Assembly (NCBI RefSeq): GCF_035325945.1
Contig: NZ_DAOKYX010000004.1
Span: 62,001 to 126,000, forward strand
From: Parvibaculum sp035325945
Lineage (GTDB): Bacteria; Pseudomonadota; Alphaproteobacteria; Parvibaculales; Parvibaculaceae
Reading direction: 5' to 3'
DNA: 64,000 nucleotides
The position numbers and the translations under genes are program-made. Below the pieces are notes generated by a model. It had not been told where the DNA came from and ran no database searches. It worked only from the letters and a program-made list of their open reading frames with translations. This document shows, piece after piece, positions 43,121-52,730 of this stretch (positions within the stretch are counted from its first letter, which is position 1; the number at the start of each line of letters is the position of its first letter).

Positions 43121-44875
43121 TCAAACGAGCATCTTGCCCGCTTCGGTAACGGCCGCCGCCTCGATATCGTCGGCCAGAATCATCTCGTTATGGGCCGCCC
43201 CGGAGGGGATCATGGGGAAGCAGTTCTCGAGCTTGTCCACGACGCAATCGAAGATGACCGGTCCCTTCGCGTCGATCATTTCCTTGATCTTGGCGTCGAG
43301 TTCGCCCGGCTTCGTCGCCCGGATGCCGATGGCACCATAAGCCTCGGCGAGTTTCACGAAATCGGGCAGCGATTCCGAATAGGAGTGCGAGTAGCGCCCG
43401 CCATGCAGCAGTTCCTGCCACTGGCGGACCATGCCCATATACTCGTTGTTCAGAATGAAAATCTTGATCGGCAGCATGAACTGAACCGCGGTCGAGATCT
43501 CCTGCATGCACATCTGGATCGAGGCTTCGCCGGCAATGTCGATGACGAGCGCGTCCGGATGCGCGATCTGCACGCCCACAGCGGCCGGCAGGCCGTAGCC
43601 CATCGTGCCGAGGCCGCCTGAGGTCATCCAGCGGTTCGGCTTGTCGAAGTGGAAATGCTGCGCGGCCCACATCTGGTGCTGGCCGACTTCCGTGGTGATG
43701 TAGGTCTCGCGCCCCTTTGTCAGCTCATAGAGCCGCTGGATGGCGTATTGCGGCTTGATCACCTCGTCCGAGTGCTTGAAATCGAGCGAGCGGCGCGCGC
43801 GCCACTTGTCGATCTGCGCCCACCATTCGGCGAGCGCCGCCTTGTCCGGCTTGCAGACCTTCGCCTTCCAGATGCGGATCATGTCCTCCAGGACATGCGC
43901 TGCGTCGCCGACGATGGCGACATCGACATGGACGACCTTGTTGATCGAGGACGCGTCGATATCGACATGGATCTTCTTCGAGCCCGGCGAGAAGGCGTCG
44001 ATGCGGCCGGTCACCCGGTCGTCGAAACGCGCGCCGATATTGATCATCAGATCGCAGTCGTGCATCGCATTGTTGGCTTCATAGGTGCCGTGCATGCCGA
44101 GCATGCCGAGCCACTGCTTGTCGGAAGCCGGATAGGCGCCGAGCCCCATCAGCGTCGAGGTGATCGGGTAGCCGGTGAGTTTCACGAATTCGCGCAGGAG
44201 CTGGCTTGCGACCGGCCCCGAATTGATGATGCCGCCGCCCGTGTAGAAGATCGGGCGCTTCGCCTCGGCGATGAGCGCGACCGCTTCCTTGATCGCCTCG
44301 ACGTCGCCCTTGATGCGCGGGCGATAGGTCTTGTGGACGACGTTTTGCGGGCCGACATATTCGGCCTTCTGGAACTGCACGTCCTTCGGAATGTCGATGA
44401 CGACCGGGCCGGGGCGGCCATGCGTCGCGACATAGAAGGCTTCGTGCATGACGCGCGTCAGCTCCTTCGCCGAATTGACGAGCCAGTTGTGCTTGGTACA
44501 GGGGCGCGTGATGCCGACCGTATCGCACTCCTGGAAGGCGTCGGTGCCGATCAGATGCGTCGGCACCTGCCCCGTGAGGCAGACGATCGGGATCGAATCC
44601 ATCAGCGCATCGGTGAGGCCCGTGACCGAATTGGTCGCGCCCGGCCCCGAGGTGACGAGAACGACGCCCGGCTTGCCCGTCGAGCGCGCATAGCCCTCGG
44701 CGGCATGAACCGCGCCCTGCTCGTGGCGGACGAGGATGTGCTTGATCCTGTTCTGCTGGAAAAGCGCGTCATAGATCGGCAGCACCGCACCGCCCGGATA
44801 GCCGAAGATCGTGTCTACGCCCTGGTCAACCAGCGCCTTTATGACGATTTCTGCGCCTGTCATTTCCTGGGGCAT
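43121..44875 (-). CDS. ilvB: Acetolactate synthase large (catalytic) subunit, 584 aa
   Basis: ThDP- and FAD-dependent enzyme condensing pyruvate. It has IFGYPGGAVLPIYDAL with the catalytic Glu in VRHEQGAVHAAEGYAR, the FAD segment, and YITTEVGQHQMWAAQ. The ThDP/Mg motif reads IDIAGEASIQM...FILNNEYMG, that is GE where the textbook motif has GD. As I recall, related rhizobial enzymes share this. The protein is otherwise full length. Upstream 177 bp holds a hairpin. Confidence 0.97.
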   Translation of the reverse strand: MPQEMTGAEIVIKALVDQGVDTIFGYPGGAVLPIYDALFQQNRIKHILVRHEQGAVHAAEGYARSTGKPGVVLVTSGPGATNSVTGLTDALMDSIPIVCLTGQVPTHLIGTDAFQECDTVGITRPCTKHNWLVNSAKELTRVMHEAFYVATHGRPGPVVIDIPKDVQFQKAEYVGPQNVVHKTYRPRIKGDVEAIKEAVALIAEAKRPIFYTGGGIINSGPVASQLLREFVKLTGYPITSTLMGLGAYPASDKQWLGMLGMHGTYEANNAMHDCDLMINIGARFDDRVTGRIDAFSPGSKKIHVDIDASSINKVVHVDVAIVGDAAHVLEDMIRIWKAKVCKPDKAALAEWWAQIDKWRARRSLDFKHSDEVIKPQYAIQRLYELTKGRETYITTEVGQHQMWAAQHFHFDKPNRWMTSGGLGTMGYGLPAAVGVQIAHPDALVIDIAGEASIQMCMQEISTAVQFMLPIKIFILNNEYMGMVRQWQELLHGGRYSHSYSESLPDFVKLAEAYGAIGIRATKPGELDAKIKEMIDAKGPVIFDCVVDKLENCFPMIPSGAAHNEMILADDIEAAAVTEAGKMLV

Positions 44876-44972
44876 GGTTCACATCCTTCGACTGAGCCGT
44901 CAGGGCCCACCTCATGCGGGCCGTTCTACTTTGCGAAACGTCTTCACGATCTGGGCGCCACCCGGAACGCGA

Positions 44973-44996
44973 ATGCCCCGCATCAGGGCGGGGCAT
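44973..44996 (-). repeat. Hairpin in the ilvB leader region
   Basis: ATGCCCCGC, loop ATCAGG, GCGGGGCAT: a perfect 9-bp stem about 98 bp upstream of ilvB. On the sense (minus) strand a 13-codon ORF (MAGKPRGRMCDAPP-like) ends inside it. There is no T-tract and no Ile/Val/Leu-rich peptide, so classic attenuation is not supported. It could be an mRNA structure or terminator remnant of miaA. Confidence 0.5.
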
Positions 44997-45052
44997 CACA
45001 CATACGGCCGCGGGGCTTGCCTGCCATAAAGTGGCGGAAACCTAGCTGCCCC

Positions 45053-46003
45053 TCAGGAGGCGGTCAACCCCAAATCGTCAATAAATGAAAAGATTTCTCC
45101 ATATGAGCTTTCCGAAAATTGCGTGTTAACTCTTTTCCACGCAATCATCTGAGTCCGGAACCATGTCTCCTGGCGCTTGGCGTAGCGGCGCGTCTCCGCC
45201 TGCCCCTCCCGGATCGCAGTGGAAAGCTCAATATTTCCAGAGAGATAGCCAAGGAGCGGCCGAAGCCCCAGCGCCTTCATGAGCGGAACATCGTCCGGGA
45301 GGCCGAGTTTCGAGAGCGCCTCCACCTCCGCCAGCGCGCCCTCCTCGACCATCGCCTCGAAGCGCCTGTCGCAACGCTCGCGGAGAAGCTCCCTTTCGGG
45401 CGCGAGCACGATACGGGCAAGTCCGCCCCTTAGCAGCGGCCGGGCCGGCTCCTTCTGCCACTGGCTGAGCGGCCTGCCCGTGGCCCGCGCGACCTCGAGC
45501 CCGCGCGCGATGCGCTGCGGGTCGGACGGGCGGATGACGGCGGCGAGTTCCGGGTCGGCCTCGCGGAGCAGCGCGTGCGCTCCCGCGCCCGCCGCCGCCA
45601 CCTCGTCGCGGATGGCGAAGCGTATCTCCTCCGGCACGGAAGGGATGGGCGAGAAGCCTTCGATCAGCGCGCGGAAATAGAGGCCCGTGCCGCCGACGAC
45701 AATGGGAAGCCGGCCGCGCGCCTCGATGTCGCGCAGCGCATCGACCGCCATCCGCGCCCAGCGCCCGGCCGAGCAGCGCTCAGCCCCCGAAAGCACGCCA
45801 TAAAGATGATGCGGAACGCTGGCCTCCTCCTCGGGCGAGGGCCGCGCGGTCAGCACGCGCAGATCGCGATAGACCTGCATCGAATCCGCGTTGACGATCT
45901 CGCCGCCAAGCCGTTGCGCCAGCTCGAGCGCAAGCGCGGACTTGCCGCTCGCCGTCGGCCCTGCAATAAGGATCGCTCGTTTGACCTCGAGTGGCTTTTC
46001 CAC
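45053..46003 (-). CDS. miaA: tRNA dimethylallyltransferase MiaA, 316 aa
   Basis: Prenylates A37 of tRNAs reading UNN codons. P-loop ILIAGPTASGKSALALELA near residue 12, DSMQVYRDLRVLTARPSPEE with the substrate Asp, VVGGTGLYFRALIEG, and the C-terminal YAKRQETWFR motif. Start is GTG at 46003 with AAGAAGG 6-7 nt upstream. It is divergent from serB across 66 bp. Confidence 0.97.
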   Translation of the reverse strand: MEKPLEVKRAILIAGPTASGKSALALELAQRLGGEIVNADSMQVYRDLRVLTARPSPEEEASVPHHLYGVLSGAERCSAGRWARMAVDALRDIEARGRLPIVVGGTGLYFRALIEGFSPIPSVPEEIRFAIRDEVAAAGAGAHALLREADPELAAVIRPSDPQRIARGLEVARATGRPLSQWQKEPARPLLRGGLARIVLAPERELLRERCDRRFEAMVEEGALAEVEALSKLGLPDDVPLMKALGLRPLLGYLSGNIELSTAIREGQAETRRYAKRQETWFRTQMIAWKRVNTQFSESSYGEIFSFIDDLGLTAS

Positions 46004-46069
46004 CGCTTACCTTCTTCGTCGTCATGGCCCGCATGAAGTGGGGCATGCCGTGTCTGGACCCGTTTCGGC

Positions 46070-46933
46070 ATGAAATACACCCTCACCCTCATCGGCAACA
46101 GCGCAACCTCGCTCGGCGACGAACTTGCCGCCGCCGCTTCCGGCCTGCTCCCCTCGCCCGCCGCGCCGGACTGGCTTGCGCATGGGCTTGCCTGCGACAT
46201 CGCCTTCGAGGCGGAGGATGGCAAGGCGATCGAAGCGGCGCTGCGCAGGTATTTCGAGGGCGCCCGCATCGACCTTTCGGTCCAGTCATCCGGCGAACGG
46301 CGCAAGAAGCTGCTCGTCGCCGATATGGATTCGACCATCATCCAGCAGGAATGCATCGACGAGCTTGCCGCCGAACTCGGCATCAAGGAGCGCATCGCCG
46401 CCATCACCGGGCGCGCCATGCGCGGCGAGATCGCCTTTGAACCGGCGCTCAAGGAGCGCGTCGCTCTCCTCAAGGGCCTCGAGCTTGCCTCGCTTGAGAA
46501 GGTCTATCGCGAGCGCATCGTCGAAACGCCGGGCGGGCGCGCCCTTGTCGGCACGATGCGCGCGAACGGCGCGACCTGCGCGCTCGTCTCGGGCGGCTTC
46601 ACCTTCTTCACCGAGCGTGTCGGCAATGCGGTCGGCTTCAACGTCAATCAGGCCAATACGCTTCTCTTCGCCGATGGCAGGCTCACAGGCGAGGTGGCCG
46701 AGCCGATCCTCGGGCGCAGCGCGAAGATCGAGGCTCTGGTGAAGCTCCGCGAGGAGCTGAAGCTCGCGCCGCATGACACGATGGCGGTCGGCGACGGGGC
46801 GAACGATCTCGGCATGATCGAGGAAGCCGGGCTCGGCGTCGCCTTCCACGCAAAACCCGTTGTCGCGGAAGTGGCGGACGCCCGCATCGACCATGGCGAT
46901 CTCACGGCGCTGCTCTATCTGCAGGGCTACCGG
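46070..46933 (+). CDS. serB: Phosphoserine phosphatase SerB (3' end in gap)
   Basis: HAD-family last step of serine synthesis. The N-terminal ACT-like part is followed by the HAD motif I DMDSTIIQQECIDELA, motif II SGGFTFF and motif III/IV K plus VGDGANDLGMI. 288 codons are present and the last ones (DHGDLTALLYLQGYR) are the normal C-terminal segment, so only a few residues are lost in the gap. The frame printed across the N run into the opposite-strand protease is meaningless. Confidence 0.95.
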
Positions 46934-47033
46934 NNNNNNNNNNNNNNNNNNNNNNNNNNNNNNNNNNNNNNNNNNNNNNNNNNNNNNNNNNNNNNNNNNN
47001 NNNNNNNNNNNNNNNNNNNNNNNNNNNNNNNNN
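46934..47033. other. Scaffold gap, 100 N
   Basis: Exactly 100 N between the convergent serB and HtrA genes, hiding both 3' ends and any terminator. Confidence 0.99.
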
Positions 47034-48490
47034 TCGACCGGCACGGCCGCGAAGCGCGAGCTGCCCCCGCTCAGAAGGCGCAGCAGAACGGATTTGCGCC
47101 CGGCTTTCTTCGCGTCGTTGACCGCCGCCACGACATCCTGCGGCCCCTTCACCGGGGTTTGTCCGGCCTCGACGATGACATCGCCCGGCTTGACGCCCTT
47201 CCCTTCGGCCGCGCTCGAAGGCTTGACGCCTGCCACCACCGCGCCGCCTGTCCCCGCATCGAGCTTGAAGCGCGCGCGAACGTCCGGCGTCGCCGCGAGG
47301 AGATCGAGGCCCAGGATCTGGACCTTCTCCTGGGCAGGCGGCGGCGCGATCTTCTGCGCCACGGCCGCCTCATCCGCCTCGACGAGCTTGGCGACCCTGA
47401 TCTTCAGGCGCATTTCCTTGCCCGCCCGCATGACCACGATGGTCGCCTGCTTGCCGATCTCCGTCTCGGCAACGATGCGCGGCAGGTCGCGCATTTCGCG
47501 GATGTCCTGCCCGTCGAACGCCGTCACGAGATCACCCGTCTCGATCCCCGCCGCTGCGGCCGGACCGCCCGGCGTGACGCCCGCGACGAGCGCCCCATGC
47601 GCGTCGGCAAGTCCGAGCGTCGCGGCGATTTCCGGCGAGACGGACTGGATGCGCACGCCGATCCAGCCGCGCCGGATCTGGCCATAGCGGAGAATCTGAT
47701 CGACGATCGGCGCAATCGTGCTCGATGGCGTCGCAAAGCCGATGCCGACGGATTCACCCGAAGGCGAGATAATGGCCGTGTTCATGCCGATCACCTCGCC
47801 ACCGAGCGAGAAGAGCGGGCCGCCCGAATTGCCGCGATTGATGGCGGCGTCGGTCTGGATGAAGTCGTCGTAATTGCCGGCATGGATGTCACGATTGAGC
47901 GCCGACACGATGCCGGTCGTGACCGAGCCGCCAAGGCCGAACGGATTGCCGATCGCCACCACCCAGTCGCCGACGCGCAGCTTCCTCGAATCTCCGAACG
48001 TCACATAGGTGAGAGGCCGCTTCGCCTCGACCTTGAGCACGGCGATATCCGTCTTCTCGTCCCGGCCCCTGACCTTCGCCGGCAGGGTCGTGCCGTCGGA
48101 GAAGGTGACGTCGATCCGGTCGGCGCCTTCGATGACGTGATTGTTGGTGACGATGATGCCCGCCGGGTCGATGACGAAGCCCGAGCCGAGCGACTGGACC
48201 TTTTCGGGCCGGCCGGGCAAGGCGGGTATTCCCGGCTGCCCCTCGAAGGGCGCGCCCTCGTCAGGAATGCCCTCATCGTCCGCGCCCGCGCCGCCGGGAA
48301 GCGTCTGGCTCGTCGAGATGTTGACGACGGCGGGCGAAAGCTTCTGCGCCAGTTCGGCAAGGCTCTGCGGCACCATGCGCGCGGCCGCTTCGAGCCGCGC
48401 CGTCCCCGCTGCCGACAGGACGAGAAGAACCGCGAATGCAAGCGCCGCCCGACGGCCCCATCCATCGCTTAGCCACCGAACTCGGCTCAT
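47034..48490 (-). CDS. HtrA/DegQ-family periplasmic serine protease (3' end in gap)
   Basis: Signal peptide (RRAALAFAVLLVLSAAG), trypsin-like domain with His118 in TNNHVIEGAD, Asp148 in KTDIAVLK and Ser222 in GNSGGPLF. Two PDZ domains follow (first around RRGWIGVRIQSVSPEIA, second around VQILGLDLLAATPD). The C-terminus stops at ..SSRFAAVPV at the gap, close to the usual end. It degrades or refolds misfolded envelope proteins. Located after hflK-hflC-DUF2065, the common alphaproteobacterial order. GGGAGCG precedes ATG. Confidence 0.95.
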
Positions 48491-48532
48491 GAAACGCTCC
48501 CGATCGCCGTCACCAGAGCCCGTTCCCGGGCT

Positions 48533-48718
48533 CTACCCCCGCACCAGCCAGACGAGCACAACACCGCTTGCCAGCGCAAGCAGTCCGCCTGCCCTGAGCG
48601 CCTGATCGGGCTGGGTTCCGAGAGATGCGAGCGCGCGCCGCATGGCCCCGGGAAAGGCGGCATAGAGCGCGCCTTCGATCGCGAGCACCAGCCCGAGCGC
48701 CGAGAGCAGCTCCGTCAC
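48533..48718 (-). CDS. DUF2065 small membrane protein, 61 aa
   Basis: Two hydrophobic helices (LLSALGLVLAIEGALYAAFPG and AGGLLALASGVVLVWLVRG) with the family's central FPGAMRRALASLG. Homologues (YjeT-like) regularly follow hflC. Function is unknown, perhaps part of or regulating the HflKC complex. It is 11 bp downstream of hflC and 42 bp before the protease gene. Confidence 0.92.
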   Translation of the reverse strand: MTELLSALGLVLAIEGALYAAFPGAMRRALASLGTQPDQALRAGGLLALASGVVLVWLVRG

Positions 48719-48729
48719 TTGCCGCTCCC

Positions 48730-49617
48730 TCAGCGCTTCGCGCCCGTGCTGCCCGTTTCGCTGCCGAAATAGCTGAAGAACTCCGAATCCGGCGCGACCA
48801 CCATGGTCGTGCTGTCGCCCTTGAGGCCCTTCTTGTAGGCCTGCATGGAGCGATAGAAGGAGAAGAACTCCGGATCCTGGCCAAATGCCTCGGCGAAGAC
48901 CTTGTTGCGCTCGGCGTCGCCCTGACCGCGCGCGATCTGGCCGTCGCGTTCCGCATCGGCGAGGATCACGGTCACGTCGCGGTCGGCGCGGCTGCGGATG
49001 CGCTGGGCCTCTTCCTGGCCTTGCGCGCGGATTTCGGCGGCTTCCCGCTCGCGCTCCGTCTGCATGCGGCGGAAGATCGCCTGGCTGTTGGCTTCCGGCA
49101 GGTCGGCGCGACGGATGCGCACATCGACGATCTCGATGCCGAGATCGGTCGTCGCATTGCTGAAGGCGACCTGGATCTTCCGCATCAGCCCGGCGCGATT
49201 GTCGCGCACCAGCGCCTCGAGCGTATTGTCGCCGAGCGTATTGCGCAGCGCGGAGCCGAAGCTCGGCTGAAGCCGCGTCTCGGTCAGCCGGGGATCGCGA
49301 ACCGCCTGATAGAACTTCAGCGCATCGACGATGCGGTAGCGCGCGAAGGCGTCGACGACGAGCCGCTTCTGGTCGGAAGCGATGATTTCTTCCGTCGGCG
49401 ATTCCAGATTGAGGAGCCGCTTGTCGATGTAAACGACGTTCTGGATGAAGGGAAGCTTCCAGTGCAGCCCCGGCTTGGTGATGACGCCGCCGCGCGGATC
49501 GCCGAATTGCAGCACGATCGCCTGCTGCGTCATGCTGACGGTGAAGAGCGACGAATAAAGGACGACGATGGCGACGAGGAGCGCTGCGCCCGCGCCGATG
49601 CCTACGGACTTGTTCAT
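48730..49617 (-). CDS. hflC: HflC, SPFH/band-7 modulator of FtsH, 295 aa
   Basis: An N-terminal membrane anchor (GAALLVAIVVLYSSLFTV) then the SPFH domain (VLQFGDPRGGVITKPGLHWKLPF, RLLNLESPTEEIIASDQKRLVVDAFARYRI) and long coiled-coil (REREAAEIRAQGQEEAQRIRS core). With HflK it forms the large periplasmic cage around FtsH. Start overlaps the hflK stop by 4 bp (ATGA). Confidence 0.97.
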   Translation of the reverse strand: MNKSVGIGAGAALLVAIVVLYSSLFTVSMTQQAIVLQFGDPRGGVITKPGLHWKLPFIQNVVYIDKRLLNLESPTEEIIASDQKRLVVDAFARYRIVDALKFYQAVRDPRLTETRLQPSFGSALRNTLGDNTLEALVRDNRAGLMRKIQVAFSNATTDLGIEIVDVRIRRADLPEANSQAIFRRMQTEREREAAEIRAQGQEEAQRIRSRADRDVTVILADAERDGQIARGQGDAERNKVFAEAFGQDPEFFSFYRSMQAYKKGLKGDSTTMVVAPDSEFFSYFGSETGSTGAKR

Positions 49618-50750
49618 TGGCGTGCCTCCGAGCCGGCCGGCGAAGCGGCGGACGATGTCGTATCCCCGGCGGACGAGCCGGACCGTGTCTGCGGCCGCAG
49701 GCCCGAAAGCGGCAGATAAGGCAGCACGTTCTTCTCGTTGGGAGAGATGATCACCTTGTTCACGTCGCCAAGCACGCCTTCCATCGTTTCGATATAGATA
49801 CGACGGCGCGTCACATCCTTCGCCTTCTTGTACTCGTTGTAGATCGAGATGAAGCGCTTCGCCTCACCCTGCGCCTCGGCGACGATCTGCTCGCGATAGG
49901 CTTCCGCAGCCTGCGTGATCTGCGCCGCGTTACCGCGCGCCTTGGGAACGACGGTATTGGCGTAGGTATTCGCCTCATATTGGAGGCGTTCCTGGTCGGC
50001 GCGCGCCGCCTGCACGTCGCGGAAGGCGTCGATGACGGCCGCCGGCGGATCGACCTTCTGGAGCTTCACCTCGGTGATGGAGATGCCCGCGCCATAATCA
50101 TCGAGCGCCTGCTGCATCAGATCGCGAACCTTCGACTGCACCTCGGTCCGGCCGGTCGTCAGCAGTACCTGGATCTTCGACTGGCCCACGACCTCGCGCA
50201 TGGCGCTTTCGGCGATCGCCTTCACGGCGCGGTCCGGGTCCTCGACCTTGAAGAGATAGCTCGCCGCGTCCTTGATGCGCCAGAAGACGGCGAAATTGAT
50301 GTCGACGATATTCTCGTCGCCCGTCAGCATCAGCCCTTCATCGCCGCCACCGCCGCCCTCTCGTGTGCCGATATCGGTGCGGTTGACGCGCGTCACCGTC
50401 GGGAACGCCACGCTCTCGATCGGGTAAGGCAGCTTCATGTGAAGGCCGGGCGGCGCCAGGCGAACGAATTCGCCGAAGCGCGTCACGATGCCCTGCTGGT
50501 CGGTATCCACCCGGAAGAACGAACTCCAGACGAGAAGCGCGACGATGAAGAGGCCGAAAACGATGAAAGGCCCGCTCGAGCCGCCTGTTCCGCCCGGCAG
50601 AATCTCACGGAGCTTTTCCTGCCCGCGCTTGATGAGTTCGTCGAGATCCGGCGGCTGATTGCCGCCACGCGATGGCCCCTGCCCCCAAGGGCCCCTGTTG
50701 CCGCCGCCGCCCTGCCAGCCGCCGCCGCCGTTCTGATTGCTCCAGGGCAT
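49614..50750 (-). CDS. hflK: HflK, SPFH/band-7 modulator of FtsH, 378 aa
   Basis: A Gly/Trp-rich cytoplasmic N-terminus (GGGGWQGGGGNRGPWGQG), one membrane helix (FIVFGLFIVALLVWSSFF), SPFH domain (GIVTRFGEFVRLAPPGLHMKLPYP) and coiled-coil with VPKARGNAAQITQAAEAYREQ. ATG at 50750 with AAGGA upstream; TTG at 50753 is less likely. It is divergent from mrp over 245 bp. Confidence 0.97.
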   Translation of the reverse strand: MPWSNQNGGGGWQGGGGNRGPWGQGPSRGGNQPPDLDELIKRGQEKLREILPGGTGGSSGPFIVFGLFIVALLVWSSFFRVDTDQQGIVTRFGEFVRLAPPGLHMKLPYPIESVAFPTVTRVNRTDIGTREGGGGGDEGLMLTGDENIVDINFAVFWRIKDAASYLFKVEDPDRAVKAIAESAMREVVGQSKIQVLLTTGRTEVQSKVRDLMQQALDDYGAGISITEVKLQKVDPPAAVIDAFRDVQAARADQERLQYEANTYANTVVPKARGNAAQITQAAEAYREQIVAEAQGEAKRFISIYNEYKKAKDVTRRRIYIETMEGVLGDVNKVIISPNEKNVLPYLPLSGLRPQTRSGSSAGDTTSSAASPAGSEARQ

Positions 50751-50995
50751 CAAAAATCCTTTGAAATGAAGAGGATGATCCGGTGTTGGATTTGGACGTA
50801 CCCGGGTTTATATGACACTCACCTTCCCGGTGCAACGCATTGGCGGGACAGTGCGCCGCAGGCAAAATCGCACGCAACGCAACTTTATCGCGCTTATGAT
50901 GCGCTTGGCGCGGCGCCGATCCGCCCCGCCACGCGCGCGCAGACAAAACGCCGCAGAGAAAAATTCCCGCTGAGCGATATTCCCGAGTGAGACCG

Positions 50996-52162
50996 ATGAG
51001 CAGCGTTACTCAGAATGACATCGTCAAGGCGCTTTCGGGCGTCATCGACCCCGCGAGCGGCAGAAATGTCGTCGCCGCCGGCCTTCTTCGCGGACTGATC
51101 GTGCGCGATGGCCATATCGGCTTCAGCCTCGAGGTTTCGCCCGAGCGCGGCCCCTCGATGGAGCCGGTCCGCCGCGAATGCGAGGAGGCGGTGCGCAAGC
51201 TGCCCGGCGTTCTGAGCGTCACGGCCGTCGTCACCGCCCATCGCGATCAGCCGCAGCCGGCCCCGCGCCCGGCGCCACAGCCACAGGCCGCCCATGGTCA
51301 CGACCATGGGCACGGGCAGCGGCGCACATCCGCCCATGCGGGCCCGATCCGCGTGCCCGGCGTCGCCGCGATCGTCGCGGTCGCCAGCGGCAAGGGCGGC
51401 GTCGGCAAATCGACCGTCGCCGTCAATCTCGCATTGGGCCTTGCGAAACTCGGCCGCCGCGTCGGCCTGCTCGATGCCGACATATACGGCCCCTCCATCC
51501 CCCGCATGCTCGGTATAAAGGGCAAGCCCGAGGCCAATGCCGAAACGAAGAAGCTCATTCCCATGAGCAATTACGGCATCAAGACCATGTCGATCGGCTT
51601 CCTTGTCGATGAGGACACGCCGATGATCTGGCGCGGGCCCATGGTCCAGTCCGCCCTGACGCAGATGCTCATGGATGTCGAATGGGGCGAGCTTGATGTG
51701 CTCATCGTCGACATGCCGCCCGGCACGGGCGATGCGCAACTCACCATGGCCCAGCGCGTGCCGCTGACCGGCGCCGTGGTCGTCTCCACGCCGCAGGACA
51801 TCGCCCTCATCGACGCGCGCAAGGGCTATGCGATGTTCGAGAAGACGCATGTCCCCGTCTTCGGCATCGTGGAAAACATGGCCTATTTCGTCAGCCCCGG
51901 TTCGGGCGAGAAATCCTACATCTTCGGCCAGGGCGGCGCGCGGCGCATGGCCGAAACGCTGGGCTGCGATTTCCTCGGCGAGGTGCCGCTCCATATGAGG
52001 GTGCGCGAAACCTCGGACGCCGGAACGCCGGTCGTCGCCACCGCGCCCGATAGCGAGGAGGCGCGCCCCTTCATCGAGATCGCCCGCCGCGTCGGCGCGC
52101 ATCTCGACCGCGCCCTTTCATCGACCGAACACAGGGCGCCGAAGATCGTCATCGAGGACTGA
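50996..52162 (+). CDS. mrp: Mrp/ApbC-type iron-sulfur carrier ATPase, 388 aa
   Basis: Fe-S cluster carrier/scaffold P-loop protein. An N-terminal MIP18/DUF59 domain (NDIVKALSGVIDP) is followed by a His/Pro/Gln linker with HGHDHGHG, then the deviant Walker A ASGKGGVGKST, DADIYGPSIPRMLG and VDMPPGTGDAQL. The usual C-terminal CxxC is replaced by VSPGSG in ENMAYFVSPGSGEKSYIFG. ATG at 50996 is used; GTG at 50987 is also open. Ends at a shared terminator. Confidence 0.95.
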   Translation: MSSVTQNDIVKALSGVIDPASGRNVVAAGLLRGLIVRDGHIGFSLEVSPERGPSMEPVRRECEEAVRKLPGVLSVTAVVTAHRDQPQPAPRPAPQPQAAHGHDHGHGQRRTSAHAGPIRVPGVAAIVAVASGKGGVGKSTVAVNLALGLAKLGRRVGLLDADIYGPSIPRMLGIKGKPEANAETKKLIPMSNYGIKTMSIGFLVDEDTPMIWRGPMVQSALTQMLMDVEWGELDVLIVDMPPGTGDAQLTMAQRVPLTGAVVVSTPQDIALIDARKGYAMFEKTHVPVFGIVENMAYFVSPGSGEKSYIFGQGGARRMAETLGCDFLGEVPLHMRVRETSDAGTPVVATAPDSEEARPFIEIARRVGAHLDRALSSTEHRAPKIVIED

Positions 52163-52190
52163 GGCGAAATCCGAACGCAAGAGAAACGAA

Positions 52191-52218
52191 AATGGCCGGC
52201 TCGCAAGAACCGGCCATT
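52191..52218. terminator. Bidirectional terminator between mrp and the secreted-protein gene
   Basis: A 9-bp stem AATGGCCGG/CCGGCCATT with 10-nt loop. On the minus strand it is followed by TTCGTTTC, on the plus strand by CGCATTTCG. It sits between two convergent stops (52162 and 52246). Confidence 0.85.
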
Positions 52219-52245
52219 CGCATTTCGAGCCGTTGGTGGCGGCGT

Positions 52246-52602
52246 TCAGCGGCCCGCCTTCAGCGTGGCCTGCTCCTTGCTGCCATCCGGCGCGGTCAGT
52301 TCCCACGCATCGCCCACATTGTGGGCTTCGGCGGCGACGCAATAGGGCTTGGCGTCCGGCGCCGCATTGTCCGCCGTGAAGCAACCCTGGCTGCCGTCGA
52401 TCTTCCACTTGCCGCCGACCGACTTGCCGTCGGCGAGCGTCTGGGAATAGGTGCCATCCTTGTTGATGTGGACGGCGCGCTCGCCCTGCGCGTTCGAGAC
52501 GACGACGGTGTTGTCGTAATAATTGGCGAACGGATCGTCCGCGGCGAGCGAAAATCCGGTGAACGCAAAAAACGCAACAAGGACACTGAACATCAGGCGC
52601 AT
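52246..52602 (-). CDS. Small secreted protein, paralogue 1, 118 aa
   Basis: Signal peptide MRLMFSVLVAFFAFTGFSLA, mature start about ADDPFANYY. The mature ~98 residues align with the next gene's product almost end to end. Shared blocks are the YY-NTVV-SN start, DGTY, LADG, DAKP[YF]C, AEAHNVGD and the final KAGR. Two Cys in each (GCF, PYC here) suggest one disulfide. The repeated D/N-GTY and W-IDG pattern looks like a small beta-sandwich or lipocalin-like fold. Function is unknown. AGGGAGAAG precedes ATG. Confidence 0.85.
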   Translation of the reverse strand: MRLMFSVLVAFFAFTGFSLAADDPFANYYDNTVVVSNAQGERAVHINKDGTYSQTLADGKSVGGKWKIDGSQGCFTADNAAPDAKPYCVAAEAHNVGDAWELTAPDGSKEQATLKAGR

Positions 52603-52730
52603 TTTCTTCTCCCTGATTGATGACCCTGTGCCCGTGGGGCACGGCATGGTGACATGCTCACATGCACCCGCAAGGCCCGTTTCGTGGCCGGAACGGCCCC
52701 GGGACAGCGGAAGTTCCGATGAAATCCGGC

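Noticed and set aside
44973..44996. Classical branched-chain attenuator for ilvB
   Set aside because: The leader ORF has no run of Ile, Val or Leu codons and the hairpin has no T-tract; kept only as an unexplained hairpin.
46070..48472. An apparent 800-residue protein joining SerB with a long tail
   Set aside because: It only exists by reading through 100 N into the antisense of the HtrA gene.
46286..48490. A 734-residue frame extending the HtrA protease
   Set aside because: Same gap; the residues after the N run are antisense to serB.
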